A stretch of 35,248 bases of DNA from Aquifex aeolicus (GTDB taxonomy: Bacteria > Aquificota > Aquificia > Aquificales > Aquificaceae): contig DRNB01000008.1 in the NCBI GenBank assembly GCA_011375045.1, positions 1 to 35,248 of the forward strand, read 5' to 3'. Positions within the stretch are counted from its first letter, which is position 1. The number at the start of each line of letters is the position of its first letter. Shown here piece by piece: positions 14,984-23,155 of this stretch. The notes under the pieces were generated by a model. The model had not been told where the DNA came from, did not search any database, and saw only the letters and a list, made by a program, of their open reading frames with translations. The translations under genes and the position numbers were made by a program.

Positions 14984-15464
14984 GTTTTTTCTTTTCTCCT
15001 TTATCTTTTACACTGCACTTACTTTTGTTTTTTTCTTTCCGTATGTTCACATTATAGGTTCTCTTGATACTTCTATGCCTCACAGGTTTTATCTGTGGAT
15101 CAGACCCTCCGAGGATCCGGAGGAGAAGGATGCTCAGATAAGAAAGCGCAGGTATGTGGAGGTTTACGTTGGTGATCTTACTCAGTATCCTCCCATAAGG
15201 GAGAAAGGGGTTCTCTACCTCATAAAGAAGGCAGTCTGCTTTCCCGGAGATTTTCTCGCCGCAAGAGGAGGGGAGTTTTACTGCAACGGGAAGCTTATAG
15301 CGGTTGCCTATCCTGAGGCTCCTGTTCCTCCTATTTCTTACGATGGGAGGATTCCCGAAGGCAGGTATTTTGTTCTCGGCATTCATCCTGCGTCCTTTGA
15401 TTCCAGATACATGGGTCTTGTTTCTCTGGACAGGATTACGGGTGTTCTGATACCTCTCTTTTGA
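14922..15464 (+). CDS. S26-family signal peptidase (TraF/TrhF type)
   Basis: 180 residues from ATG 14922, which follows TTGGGGGAAG. One N-terminal helix (FFLFSFIFYTALTFVFFF) anchors a periplasmic peptidase with the S26 motif SMPHR (catalytic Ser51) and YLIKKAVCFPGD, supplying the general-base lysine (K102 or K103). Such plasmid-encoded peptidases process pilin or relaxosome/pilus proteins in F- and P-type systems (IncP TraF, R27 TrhF). It could mature the TraA-like pilin encoded upstream. The stop is immediately followed by the traW promoter. Confidence 0.85.
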   Translation: MRTLLQKLEESLKQKEKELTKFFLFSFIFYTALTFVFFFPYVHIIGSLDTSMPHRFYLWIRPSEDPEEKDAQIRKRRYVEVYVGDLTQYPPIREKGVLYLIKKAVCFPGDFLAARGGEFYCNGKLIAVAYPEAPVPPISYDGRIPEGRYFVLGIHPASFDSRYMGLVSLDRITGVLIPLF

Positions 15465-15493
15465 TTGACATAGCAAACAAAAGCACCTATACT
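15465..15493 (+). promoter_or_regulatory. Promoter of the traW-U-N block
   Basis: TTGACA (15465-15470), 17-bp spacer TAGCAAACAAAAGCACC and TATACT (15488-15493). The spacer again contains the AAAAGCA motif. It starts one base after the peptidase stop codon. The predicted transcript start is only about 7 bases before the traW GTG, so the leader is almost absent. Confidence 0.82.
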
Positions 15494-15506
15494 TTAAAGC
15501 GGAGCG

Positions 15507-16121
15507 GTGGTTGTCTGGAGTCTGCTCATGCTGAGTTTTGCCTTTGCAGGAGTTTATGAGATAGCGGAGCCTGACCTTCTGGAGGAGCTGGAAGCTCAGA
15601 AAGGCAGGATTATTTCTCACCTTGAACGCATGAAAAGTGAACTTAAGGAAAGGATAGAAAGCTTTGAAGGTGAAAAGCTTTTTCCTGCTGCGGAAAACAG
15701 GACCTACTACATTGATCCTACCTACTGCCTTGAGGAGAACATCTACTACCGGGAGAAAGGAAAGTGGAAGGTTCTCTATCCGAAGGGATACTGCTTCAAT
15801 CCGATCGATTACATTCCTTACGAACCCCCTCCCATGGTGGTTTTCAATCCCTGCAGGGAGGAAGAGAGGAGATGGGTTAAGAAAAACTATCCCGAAGCTG
15901 TTTACGTTTCCACCGGGTGTCCTATCAGGAACGTAAGGAAGCTGGGGGTAAAAACCTACTTTCTCACTCCCGAGCTTAAGGAAAAGCTCAGGCTCACCGA
16001 GACCGTTTCGGTTGTCAGGATAAGCAGGGAGAAGGGACTTATAGAGGTGGAGGTAGTGAGGGTTGGTGCTGGTGGGAATAAAGGAGGAGCTTCAGGAAAA
16101 GCTGAAGGAAAGGCTAACTGA
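15507..16121 (+). CDS. traW: Conjugal transfer protein TraW
   Basis: 204 residues. A signal sequence (VVWSLLMLSFAFAG) precedes VYEIAEPDLLEELEA, the diagnostic TraW N-terminus, and RTYYIDPTYCLEENIYY plus GYCFNPIDYIPY, matching the conserved RTxxxDPT and NPLDY elements. TraW is a periplasmic protein that works with TrbC and TraU in pilus assembly. GTG start; the ribosome-binding site is weak (GCGGAG). The usual TraW C-terminus is followed here by a Gly/Ala/Lys tail (GAGGNKGGASGKAEGKAN). Confidence 0.87.
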   Translation: MVVWSLLMLSFAFAGVYEIAEPDLLEELEAQKGRIISHLERMKSELKERIESFEGEKLFPAAENRTYYIDPTYCLEENIYYREKGKWKVLYPKGYCFNPIDYIPYEPPPMVVFNPCREEERRWVKKNYPEAVYVSTGCPIRNVRKLGVKTYFLTPELKEKLRLTETVSVVRISREKGLIEVEVVRVGAGGNKGGASGKAEGKAN

Positions 16122-16239
16122 GGCCGGGCTTCACGTCCGCATCTGGTATGAGTGCGAAGGGGATGAAGACGTGGTGATAGTGCCTCCCGAGATGGCAGTG
16201 GACGGGGGATTTGTGGTGGAGCTGGAGGAAGCGGAGTGA
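16066..16239 (+). CDS. Small protein overlapping traW and traU
   Basis: 57 residues from GTG 16066, in a different frame from traW. It reads VLVGIKEELQEKLKERL, then LTEAGLHVRIWYECEGDED, VVIVPPEMAVDG and FVVELEEAE, a helix followed by strands, which looks like a real acidic alpha/beta mini-protein. Its first 56 bases overlap the end of traW, and its stop overlaps the traU GTG by four bases (GTGA), bridging an otherwise 114-base gap in a tightly packed operon. No family recognised. Initiation at 16072 (GTG) is also possible. Confidence 0.6.
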   Translation: MLVGIKEELQEKLKERLTEAGLHVRIWYECEGDEDVVIVPPEMAVDGGFVVELEEAE

Positions 16240-17264
16240 AGAAATTTTTGAGCCTGCTGCTTACAGGTTTGCTCCTGATAAGATCCTTTTCCTTTCCTTT
16301 GCCGGCCGCTGCAGCCTGCACTGCTGCGGGAGAGGGAACTCCTGCGGCTGCCATTAGGATTTGGACTGCTGCTGTTTCAACTATTTACAACGTTTTTCCC
16401 ATCAGGATAGGCGGTGTAACGATTATAAGTTTTCAGGGGCTTGAAGATTTCAGCAGCGTTTCTAACGTGCCTGCATGTTTGTGTATGGATCCTTTTCCGA
16501 GGGTTGGAATCAAGGTTTCTCTCTGGGAACCCATTGCTTTTCTGGAGGCGACAAGAATTCCCTCGTGCAGCCCTTCTCTCGGAATGGTGCTTCCCATTCC
16601 TTCTCCAACAGCTCAGATGGGTTTCGGGGGAGAGGATTCAGGAGGGGAGGATCAGAGCAACCATCACTCCTATCAGTTTCACTACATAAAGTTTCATCCT
16701 TTTGCTCTTCTCAACCTCTTTCTTGATTTTGTCTGTTTTGAGAGCGGCGGTCTGGATATAGGCTACATATCCGAGGTAGATCCTCTCTGGCAGAGCGACG
16801 TCTGGGCTTCCGTTCTCAATCCCGAAGCTATCCTTGTTGCCAATCCTGTAGCTCAGATGGCGTGTATGGCGGATTCGGCTGCGGCTACTCTGGGTTTTCC
16901 CCTGGACTTTCTCTGGTGGTGCCTCGGAACGTGGGGGTCTCTGTATCCAATGACTAAGAGTGTCAGCCAGGGAATAAATCTTACCTCCCAAATGGCTGTC
17001 AGTGCAAGGGCTGTTGCCAAGCTCCACAGACAGTTGATTCTCTGGGGTTCCGTGGGAGAGTCGGGGCTCTGCGGTATGTATCCCATGCCGGTAATGAGAA
17101 AGTCCCAGTATTCTTTTCTTCTTCTTCATCCTGTTCCGCATCCCGTGAGGATACCGATAGGTAGGAGCGTGATGCTCTGGGGGGAAGGAAAAGAGGTGCC
17201 CTTTGCAAACCACCACGTTTATGTGAACCTCCTTTACAGGAAGAGGGACTGCTGTGCGTTTTAG
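16236..17264 (+). CDS. traU: Conjugal transfer protein TraU
   Basis: 342 residues. Signal peptide, then the characteristic FPIRIGGVTI and CLCMDPFPRVGIKVSLWEP motifs, SLGM in place of a conserved region, and the late WGSVGESGLCGMYPMPVMRK and NHHVYVNLLYRKRDCC motifs. TraU is a periplasmic, cysteine-rich protein of F-type systems needed for DNA transfer and pilus assembly together with TraW and TrbC. GTG start coupled to the small upstream gene. Overlaps traN by 11 bases. Many cysteines imply dependence on disulfide-forming partners such as the downstream DsbC-like protein. Confidence 0.95.
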   Translation: MKKFLSLLLTGLLLIRSFSFPLPAAAACTAAGEGTPAAAIRIWTAAVSTIYNVFPIRIGGVTIISFQGLEDFSSVSNVPACLCMDPFPRVGIKVSLWEPIAFLEATRIPSCSPSLGMVLPIPSPTAQMGFGGEDSGGEDQSNHHSYQFHYIKFHPFALLNLFLDFVCFESGGLDIGYISEVDPLWQSDVWASVLNPEAILVANPVAQMACMADSAAATLGFPLDFLWWCLGTWGSLYPMTKSVSQGINLTSQMAVSARAVAKLHRQLILWGSVGESGLCGMYPMPVMRKSQYSFLLLHPVPHPVRIPIGRSVMLWGEGKEVPFANHHVYVNLLYRKRDCCAF

Positions 17265-19467
17265 TGTGGTTTTTGTGCTGCTTGCGGGTCTGGTTTTTGC
17301 CGGAGATTACGGAGCAGGAAGTGTGTGGGATAAGGTAAAGAGCAGGCTCGGAACGAAGGAAGGAATAAGAGAGAACGCCGATGTTCCTTTAAAAACCGAG
17401 TCTCCCATGAAGAATATAGAGGGGACACAGAGCTTTGAGGTAAGGCTCCAGTGTCCTTCGAAGAAGGAGGGAATAAGGATAACTTTCCATCCCCTTTCGG
17501 GAAATGATTACAGGCTGATAATCGAGGAAGATCTTGATCTTGATGGAGTTTACGAGTATGTTTACGACACCTGGTCGGTTGGGATCAGGGTTTCCGGAGT
17601 TTGCTATTCGGGGATAGTATCGTGTGATCCGGGGGGAAGCTGGGCGAACTGTGAGTATTACTACTGGGACGGGGGAACTTCCGGATACGTGTCTCTTGTT
17701 AACACCGAGGACACTTCGCTTCTGGGGGGGTGTTTCTGTTCGAACGCTTCCTGCGGGGTAAACACTCTTGTTCAGGAGATAGTGGACTATGTGAGCGGTG
17801 GTATATCTCAGGCGGTTATGAGGGTTCGCAGTGATCTCGGAATTTCGAAGGCAGGATTTGATATGTCCACCATGTCCGCACATCTTTATGTTCAGGACAA
17901 AGCCGGGTGTGCCTATGCAGGCGGAGCCATTTACGGGGAACAGAACCCCTCCTATGTTTACACTTCCCAGACACCTCCTGATGGACTGTCTTACATAGCT
18001 GCTGATCCTTCGCTGCAGACCTCTCCCGATTCTCCCTACTACCTTGTGAGCAGAGCAGGTGAGGTTCAGGTAAACGGGCAGAGCATAGGGCTTCCTGAGA
18101 GGGTGTCCTGTGATGTGAGGAGCGATGTTTCGGTCTACACCACGGATATGTATGAGGACTGCGGTACAACATGGGTAGATCCGAACGGGGAGGTGTGGTG
18201 TGAAGAATTCAGCAAGAGTCTTCATGCGGATGTGTGGGCGGATCTTTTTTCCTGTTTGTGGGTAAATCCTGATGCCTTCAGCGAATTCAGAAATTGTGTT
18301 ATCACGAACGGGTTTAACGTGTGCGGTGCAGCCTACAGTTCCGATTGTAATATTGATGGCAGTTGTGATAGTTACTGCATCATAGGAGCAGGAGAAAGTA
18401 GATACGGTATAGAATACGTTAGTGGTTCCGTAACACTCCGTCCGTATCAGAAGTATGCAGTCAGATTGAGACCCAGAAACACCTGGAATTCCTGGGAGTG
18501 CAGATTTTTCCTTTTCTGGAACACTACTACGGGAGAAGAACTAATATACAACACCAAATGCGACACGAACTGGGACAGGAGAGAAAGATACTACTTTTCT
18601 CCATATATTGAAGACGGAGGAACTTTTGTTATAGAAGGGGAATATGCGGTAGACGATTGGGGGGACGGCTGGTCGGGTTATGACTTTTACATATACAAGT
18701 CCCAGGTTTACAGGGGTGATGTGGCTTCCCTCTCTCAGACGAACACCTGTCCTTCGGATCCTGAGTGTGTGGTTAAAAACGAGTGGATCTGCGGCAGCAC
18801 CGGAGAAAACTGCGTTCAGACTGTAAAGGAAGGGATAAGAACGGGAGTATCTCCCGTGCCCTTCTGCTACACCACGAACACTCAGATAGCAACCTACACC
18901 GTCTGTGCTTACGGGGACAGGATAGAGGTGAGGGGAAATCCTGACATTTACGGTCAAACCTTCACGGGGAGCGATATGTGGTTCTGGATAAAGAGAGAAT
19001 ACGAGTGTCCACCGAGCCAGATAGACATAGATCTTTCGAGACCCTCTGCGGTTATAGAAAACGCTTCCTACAGTCCTTCTTCCGGACAGCTCACCTACAC
19101 GGACTTCCTCTGTGAGGGGGGAATCTGCACGCCCGTGAGGGCGGACACTGCGGAGGTGGGGACTCCTGACAGCTGTCCTGCGGCAGTGTGCACGGTAAGG
19201 ACTTCCGGACAGGATGCCTCCGTGTTTGCGGACAGAACCAACAGGTCTCAAACGCCCGGAGGAACCTCCACCGCCCCCCTTGAAGTAAGGAGCTGCGAGA
19301 GGGGAGCAAGCGGATGGACGTGTCCCGTCGAAAGCGGCGAGGCGGTAGTGGAAGCCTGCAGGTGCGATCAGGGACTCGACAGCGTGGGGTTCTCTACCTC
19401 GATAACCACACTTCAGGCGGTTGTAAACGCTTCCAAAGACCTTATCTGTTCAGCGGTGGGGCAGTAA
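17254..19467 (+). CDS. traN: TraN-like mating-pair protein, N-terminal/middle part
   Basis: 737 residues, secreted (signal peptide ending FAG), with over 40 cysteines. LLGGCFCSNASCGVNTLV followed by a glycine-rich helix is the conserved TraN middle region; TraN is the outer-membrane protein that recognises the recipient and stabilises the mating pair. The TraN C-terminal core is not in this protein but in a separate one at 20367-21677. Residues about 365-485 (ISYVSGSVTLRPYQKYAV region, DDWGDGWSGYDFYIYK) are a beta-rich insert whose DNA is noticeably more AT-rich, with different codon choices from its flanks. GTG start inside the end of traU. Confidence 0.72.
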   Translation: MRFSVVFVLLAGLVFAGDYGAGSVWDKVKSRLGTKEGIRENADVPLKTESPMKNIEGTQSFEVRLQCPSKKEGIRITFHPLSGNDYRLIIEEDLDLDGVYEYVYDTWSVGIRVSGVCYSGIVSCDPGGSWANCEYYYWDGGTSGYVSLVNTEDTSLLGGCFCSNASCGVNTLVQEIVDYVSGGISQAVMRVRSDLGISKAGFDMSTMSAHLYVQDKAGCAYAGGAIYGEQNPSYVYTSQTPPDGLSYIAADPSLQTSPDSPYYLVSRAGEVQVNGQSIGLPERVSCDVRSDVSVYTTDMYEDCGTTWVDPNGEVWCEEFSKSLHADVWADLFSCLWVNPDAFSEFRNCVITNGFNVCGAAYSSDCNIDGSCDSYCIIGAGESRYGIEYVSGSVTLRPYQKYAVRLRPRNTWNSWECRFFLFWNTTTGEELIYNTKCDTNWDRRERYYFSPYIEDGGTFVIEGEYAVDDWGDGWSGYDFYIYKSQVYRGDVASLSQTNTCPSDPECVVKNEWICGSTGENCVQTVKEGIRTGVSPVPFCYTTNTQIATYTVCAYGDRIEVRGNPDIYGQTFTGSDMWFWIKREYECPPSQIDIDLSRPSAVIENASYSPSSGQLTYTDFLCEGGICTPVRADTAEVGTPDSCPAAVCTVRTSGQDASVFADRTNRSQTPGGTSTAPLEVRSCERGASGWTCPVESGEAVVEACRCDQGLDSVGFSTSITTLQAVVNASKDLICSAVGQ

Positions 19468-19468
19468 G

Positions 19469-20404
19469 ATGAGGAGGCTGCTTACAGGGACTCTGCTTTT
19501 CTGGAAGATAGGATTTTCGGCTTTCTTCTGTGCGGACACGGGGCTGTATTACTCGGATCAGACCTTCTGCAGCAGCGTCTGCTCAAATCCCTGCGAGGTT
19601 CTCCTTGCCGGTGATCAGGGACTTACCTGCGACACGTTAAACTACGAGCTTTTCGTTTACAATCCCCAGACAAACAAAACGATAGCGATCACGAAGAGTT
19701 CGGACTTCTGGGATCAGTTTTCCGGCCTCCTTGTGGTAGAGGACGCCTCAGATAACGAGGCGGGGAGGCAGATACTTTCTTATCTGAATACCACCGCATG
19801 GATAGGCCTGTATGATCCTGACCTCTCTCCTTCCTACAACTCGGTCAATCCTTCAAGGTTTGTGTGGTGGGACGGAACACCTGTAAGTTACGCAAACTGG
19901 AACACGGGAGAGCCTGACAACTTTGTGGACACTCAGGACATAGGCAGCGTCTCTCCTCTCGGGGAGCACTGGGTTTACATGGATGCGGGGGGGATGTGGA
20001 GCGATGACGGACTTCACCTCAGCTACGGAGGAGATTACAGACCGAGGAGAAGGGCGCTCGTGATGTGGGACGGACAGCTGGACTGCGTAAACGGTCTGCC
20101 TCAGAACGACCGGACGACCACGAACGACATGATAAACCTCTACTGCGGCGGGCAGACTCCCTGCTATCTCTGTGCTGATGGAAGCTCCATAGATGCCTGC
20201 ACTCAGGGAGATGTGTGGGGAACCAGCTCTGCCGGATGGCTTTGCCCTCTGGAAAAAACCTCCTGTGTTCAAAGTTTTTCCTGTCCGCAGGGGGGGACAT
20301 ACAACCGGAGCACGGGAGTATGTGAAGCTGATCCGGATATAAGCTGCCCTCCCGGAGGTTCCTACAATGCTCAAACGGGCAGGTGTGAAGCTCAGCCTTT
20401 ATAG
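19469..20404 (+). CDS. Secreted C-type-lectin-like protein in the TraN locus
   Basis: 311 residues, signal peptide then a Cys-rich N-terminus. Residues about 87-200 show the C-type lectin fold: LLVVEDASDNEAGRQIL, the WIGL motif at 111-114, FVWWDGTPVSYANWNTGEPD (131-150) with an EPDN element resembling the calcium/sugar-binding EPN/QPD loop, and MWSDD (176-180) in place of WND. The C-terminal 40 residues are two repeats of the form CPxGGxYNxxTGxCEAxP, also present in the next protein. Likely a surface adhesin displayed with the TraN proteins. ATG one base after the traN stop; RBS is weak. Confidence 0.72.
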   Translation: MRRLLTGTLLFWKIGFSAFFCADTGLYYSDQTFCSSVCSNPCEVLLAGDQGLTCDTLNYELFVYNPQTNKTIAITKSSDFWDQFSGLLVVEDASDNEAGRQILSYLNTTAWIGLYDPDLSPSYNSVNPSRFVWWDGTPVSYANWNTGEPDNFVDTQDIGSVSPLGEHWVYMDAGGMWSDDGLHLSYGGDYRPRRRALVMWDGQLDCVNGLPQNDRTTTNDMINLYCGGQTPCYLCADGSSIDACTQGDVWGTSSAGWLCPLEKTSCVQSFSCPQGGTYNRSTGVCEADPDISCPPGGSYNAQTGRCEAQPL

Positions 20405-21677
20405 TCTTTTAGTTCTGGTCTTTCTGTGGAGCTGCGGTCCCACGGGAAGCGGGGATGCATACAGATCCGAGGTTTACAGTGCCGAGGATCCTCAGTACAG
20501 AGGAGGAGTAGAGGTTTCCCGGGACAGAAAAAGCGTTCGTATTTACGGAGATATTCCGTGCTACGGCAGTTACAGCCGGTACGCGGGTCAGTGGATCAGC
20601 ATACAGAACGGGGGGACATCGGAGTTTACCGAGCGGTGCAGGAACTGGTGGAGAACGTATACTCTTGAGATCAGAAATGGTCAGCTCCGGATATATTACA
20701 GGACCGCGGGCAGTTCGGGTATTTATGGAGACTGGATTCCCCTGTGTCCGCAGGGAGGCGGAGTTTCCCGTGCGGAACCCTATCTCGTGGAGACAAACAG
20801 CGGGAACAGCATCAGGTTCTGTCATTTTGACCAGTATCAGAACCGGTGGGTTTGCGGCAGGTGGGCTGCTTACGTCTGTCCCCCCGAGTGTCCTTCGGGA
20901 TACACTTACGACAGTTCCCTGAACCTCTGCACAGCAGATCCCGCCTATATCTGTCCTTCGGGATACACCTACAACTCCTCTACAGAGAAGTGTGAAAGGG
21001 CTCCGAACACGAACCGGTCCTGTCCCTTTAATCCGAACCGCCCCTGTATTCAGGAGGGATCGGGATACTTCTGCTCCCCCTACGACTGCTACGATGCCGC
21101 CTCCACACCTCCCGTGAACACCGACACCCGGCAGGGAGCGAACGATGTGCCGGCGGACGGGCAGGTAACGGAAGAAGGCTGTGTGGGGACGGTGTATGTG
21201 TTCAACGGACGTGATATGAGGTGCAGACCGCCCGGAACCCAGACGGGGTTTTCGAACTGCTGTCGGAAAACAACGACGTGGTTCGGACTGGGGAGGTGCA
21301 GTGAAGCGGAGCGTCAGCTTGCTTCCCTCAGAAGCTGGGGGCAGCTTGACGGTAACTGCCATTATGTCGGGGAGTACTGTGCGGAGGAGTGGTTTGATGT
21401 GTGTGTGCAGAAGAAGAGGACCTACTGCTGCTTCTCCTCTCCCCTTGCGAGGATAATACACGAGCAGGGAAGACCTCAGCTGGGTATAGGGTGGGGAACA
21501 CCTCAGTCTCCCAACTGCAGGGGGTTTACCATGCAGGAGTTTCAGAAGTTAGACTTCTCCAAGATAGACTTCTCCGAGTGGGTGGAGGAGGAGGTTCGGA
21601 AAAACATAGCTCCCAGTATAGAGACAAACATCCAGAACGTCATCAATCAGATACCTTCTCAGATACAGGGGCAGTAA
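20367..21677 (+). CDS. traN: TraN C-terminal core, lipoprotein form
   Basis: 436 residues. The signal ends in FLWSC, a lipobox. Two CPSGYTYN repeats (about 173-208) lead to the highly conserved TraN C-terminal core: GLGRCSEAERQLASLR, YVGEYCAEEW, VCVQKKRTYCCFSSPLARII, QGRPQLGIGWG, PNCRGFTMQEFQKLDFSKID. In F the same core is the C-terminal part of a single 600-residue TraN. Here it is a separate lipid-anchored protein. ATG after CCGGAGGTTCCTACA, inside the end of the lectin gene (38-base overlap). Confidence 0.85.
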   Translation: MLKRAGVKLSLYSLLVLVFLWSCGPTGSGDAYRSEVYSAEDPQYRGGVEVSRDRKSVRIYGDIPCYGSYSRYAGQWISIQNGGTSEFTERCRNWWRTYTLEIRNGQLRIYYRTAGSSGIYGDWIPLCPQGGGVSRAEPYLVETNSGNSIRFCHFDQYQNRWVCGRWAAYVCPPECPSGYTYDSSLNLCTADPAYICPSGYTYNSSTEKCERAPNTNRSCPFNPNRPCIQEGSGYFCSPYDCYDAASTPPVNTDTRQGANDVPADGQVTEEGCVGTVYVFNGRDMRCRPPGTQTGFSNCCRKTTTWFGLGRCSEAERQLASLRSWGQLDGNCHYVGEYCAEEWFDVCVQKKRTYCCFSSPLARIIHEQGRPQLGIGWGTPQSPNCRGFTMQEFQKLDFSKIDFSEWVEEEVRKNIAPSIETNIQNVINQIPSQIQGQ

Positions 21678-22114
21678 TGGAGAAGGTGCTTCTGGCTCTG
21701 TGGCTTGCGGGTCTTGAGTACGGGGTTTCCTATGAACTGCTTTACTCAATTGCAAAGACTGAAAGCGGACTGCATCCTTATGCGGTGAACATCGGAGGCA
21801 GGAGCTGCTATCCCGAAACGAAGGAGCAGGCCTTATCCCTCATAAGGGGAAAGGAGAACTACGACATCGGTCTCATGCAGATAAACTCCTACTGGATAAG
21901 GAAGTTCTCCCTCAAACCCGAATGGCTTTTTGATCCCTTTTACAGCGCAAGGTGGGGAGCTTACATACTGAAATACTGTCAGTCAAAGTTCGGAAACACA
22001 TGGCGGGCGGTTGACTGCTATCACAGAGGGGAAAAGAAAGCGAGCTTTTACGGAAAATACTCTGCGAAGGTCTGCAGCATCCTTTACGGCAAAGAAAATT
22101 GCTGGACTTTTTGA
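21677..22114 (+). CDS. Lytic transglycosylase (SLT family)
   Basis: 145 residues. A very short hydrophobic start (MEKVLLALWLAG) is followed by GVSYELLYSIAKTESGL with catalytic Glu29, then YDIGLMQINSYW and a WRAVDCYHRG region, the three motifs of SLT-domain transglycosylases (like F Orf169 and R1 P19). It opens the peptidoglycan for the transfer apparatus. ATG overlaps the previous stop by one base (TAATG). The end is followed by a new promoter. Confidence 0.9.
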   Translation: MEKVLLALWLAGLEYGVSYELLYSIAKTESGLHPYAVNIGGRSCYPETKEQALSLIRGKENYDIGLMQINSYWIRKFSLKPEWLFDPFYSARWGAYILKYCQSKFGNTWRAVDCYHRGEKKASFYGKYSAKVCSILYGKENCWTF

Positions 22115-22131
22115 AAAAAAGCTCGTATATT
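22103..22131 (+). promoter_or_regulatory. Promoter of the last transfer block
   Basis: TGGACT (22103-22108), 17-bp spacer TTTTGAAAAAAAGCTCG and TATATT (22126-22131). The AAAAAAGC box lies in the same place as in the other element promoters, though the -35 is weaker. It overlaps the end of the transglycosylase gene and precedes the DsbC-like ATG by about 30 bases. Confidence 0.65.
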
Positions 22132-22163
22132 ACTTTATGTCAAAAGATTTGGAGGATGGGTAT

Positions 22164-22853
22164 ATGAAAAGGTTTTTTTCTGTGCTGCTGCCCTTCGTGG
22201 CTTTAGCCGGAATATGCGAGGAAGTCAAGCTTTCAGACCACGCTCCCATACCTCCCTACAAGGTAGAGTCAAAGAGGGAGGTCTTCGGGCTTTGCGAGAT
22301 GATCATCAACATTAACGGTCAGCTCGTTCCAGTCTATGCCTCCAAAGACTTCATCATCTCGGGGGAGATGTTCTCATACAGGAGGCAGATAACTCAGAGC
22401 CAGCTTGAGAGGATAAAGGAGAAGGTCATAAAGGAGAACCTTTCAAAGATAGAAACGCTGAGGTATTTTTCCTACAAACCCGAGAATGTGAAGGAGGGGA
22501 GGTATTTTTACTTCATCTCCGATCCGGACTGTCCCTTCTGTCAGAGGGTCAAGGGGAAGGTGAAGGAACTTGCGGACAGATACGGGTATGAGGTGAGGAT
22601 CATCTGGTATCCCCTTCCCTTTCACAGGGAGGCAAAGCCCAAGGCGGTAGCTCACTACTGTGAGAACAGAACCTATGAAGATTACCTGAAGGACGAATAC
22701 GGACAGAAGCAGTGTGAGGAGGGAAAGAAGGAGGTGGAGAAAAACCTCAGAGTTCTCAGGACATTCGTTAGAGGAACTCCCACCTTTGTGTTTCCGAATG
22801 GGGAGGTTGTGGTGGGAGCAAACCTCAGGAAGCTTGAGGAGGTTATGAGGTGA
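22164..22853 (+). CDS. DsbC-like thiol:disulfide isomerase
   Basis: 229 residues from ATG 22164 (TTTGGAGGATGGGTAT upstream). Signal peptide, an N-terminal dimerisation-like region with a QLVPVYASKDFIISG beta hairpin typical of DsbC, and a thioredoxin fold with CPFC (123-126) and GTPTFVFPNG, containing the cis-proline. F-type elements often carry DsbC or TrbB. The partner proteins TraU, TraN and the lectin protein are rich in cysteines, so this isomerase probably helps fold them in the periplasm. Confidence 0.88.
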   Translation: MKRFFSVLLPFVALAGICEEVKLSDHAPIPPYKVESKREVFGLCEMIININGQLVPVYASKDFIISGEMFSYRRQITQSQLERIKEKVIKENLSKIETLRYFSYKPENVKEGRYFYFISDPDCPFCQRVKGKVKELADRYGYEVRIIWYPLPFHREAKPKAVAHYCENRTYEDYLKDEYGQKQCEEGKKEVEKNLRVLRTFVRGTPTFVFPNGEVVVGANLRKLEEVMR

Positions 22854-23155
22854 TTGAGGAGTCTGAGAAGCTTGATGAACTTCTGATCAGCACTCTGAGC
22901 TTCATCATGATTGTTTTTGTGTTCCTTACGGTTTTGACTCTTGGCGGTGCTCCTCTGCCTTATGTAGAGGTTCTTGCGGAGAGGGCAGCCGGGCTTCTCG
23001 GTTTCGGGGATATTCCCGAAACCCTCGGGGGTTTGAAGAGTTTAATCTTCTTTGCTTTTGCGGGCAACGCTCTTGTAGGTTTTTACGGAGTTTTCCTGCT
23101 TGTCAGAGGTTTGATAAGGACTGTCAGGAAGACTTTTGGAGGAGTGAGGCTGTGA
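22850..23155 (+). CDS. Small two-helix membrane protein A
   Basis: 101 residues with hydrophobic segments LSFIMIVFVFLTVLTLGG and LIFFAFAGNALVGFYGVFLLV. Not assigned to a family. By eye it resembles the protein encoded at 23744-24031: both have a first helix, then PYxExxAE, IPE, a second helix and a VRK/VKS..GGxR C-terminus. The two flank a VirB10-like gene, suggesting duplication. GTG start overlapping the DsbC-like stop. Confidence 0.6.
   Translation: MIEESEKLDELLISTLSFIMIVFVFLTVLTLGGAPLPYVEVLAERAAGLLGFGDIPETLGGLKSLIFFAFAGNALVGFYGVFLLVRGLIRTVRKTFGGVRL

Noticed and set aside
20409..21461. Minus-strand reading frame of 350 codons
   Set aside because: Opposite the TraN C-terminal core, whose conserved motifs show the plus strand is the coding one.
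17254..21677. Broken traN by frameshift
   Set aside because: Each reading frame has its own start and export signal, and the boundaries are separated by a distinct lectin-like gene, so simple frameshifting does not explain it.
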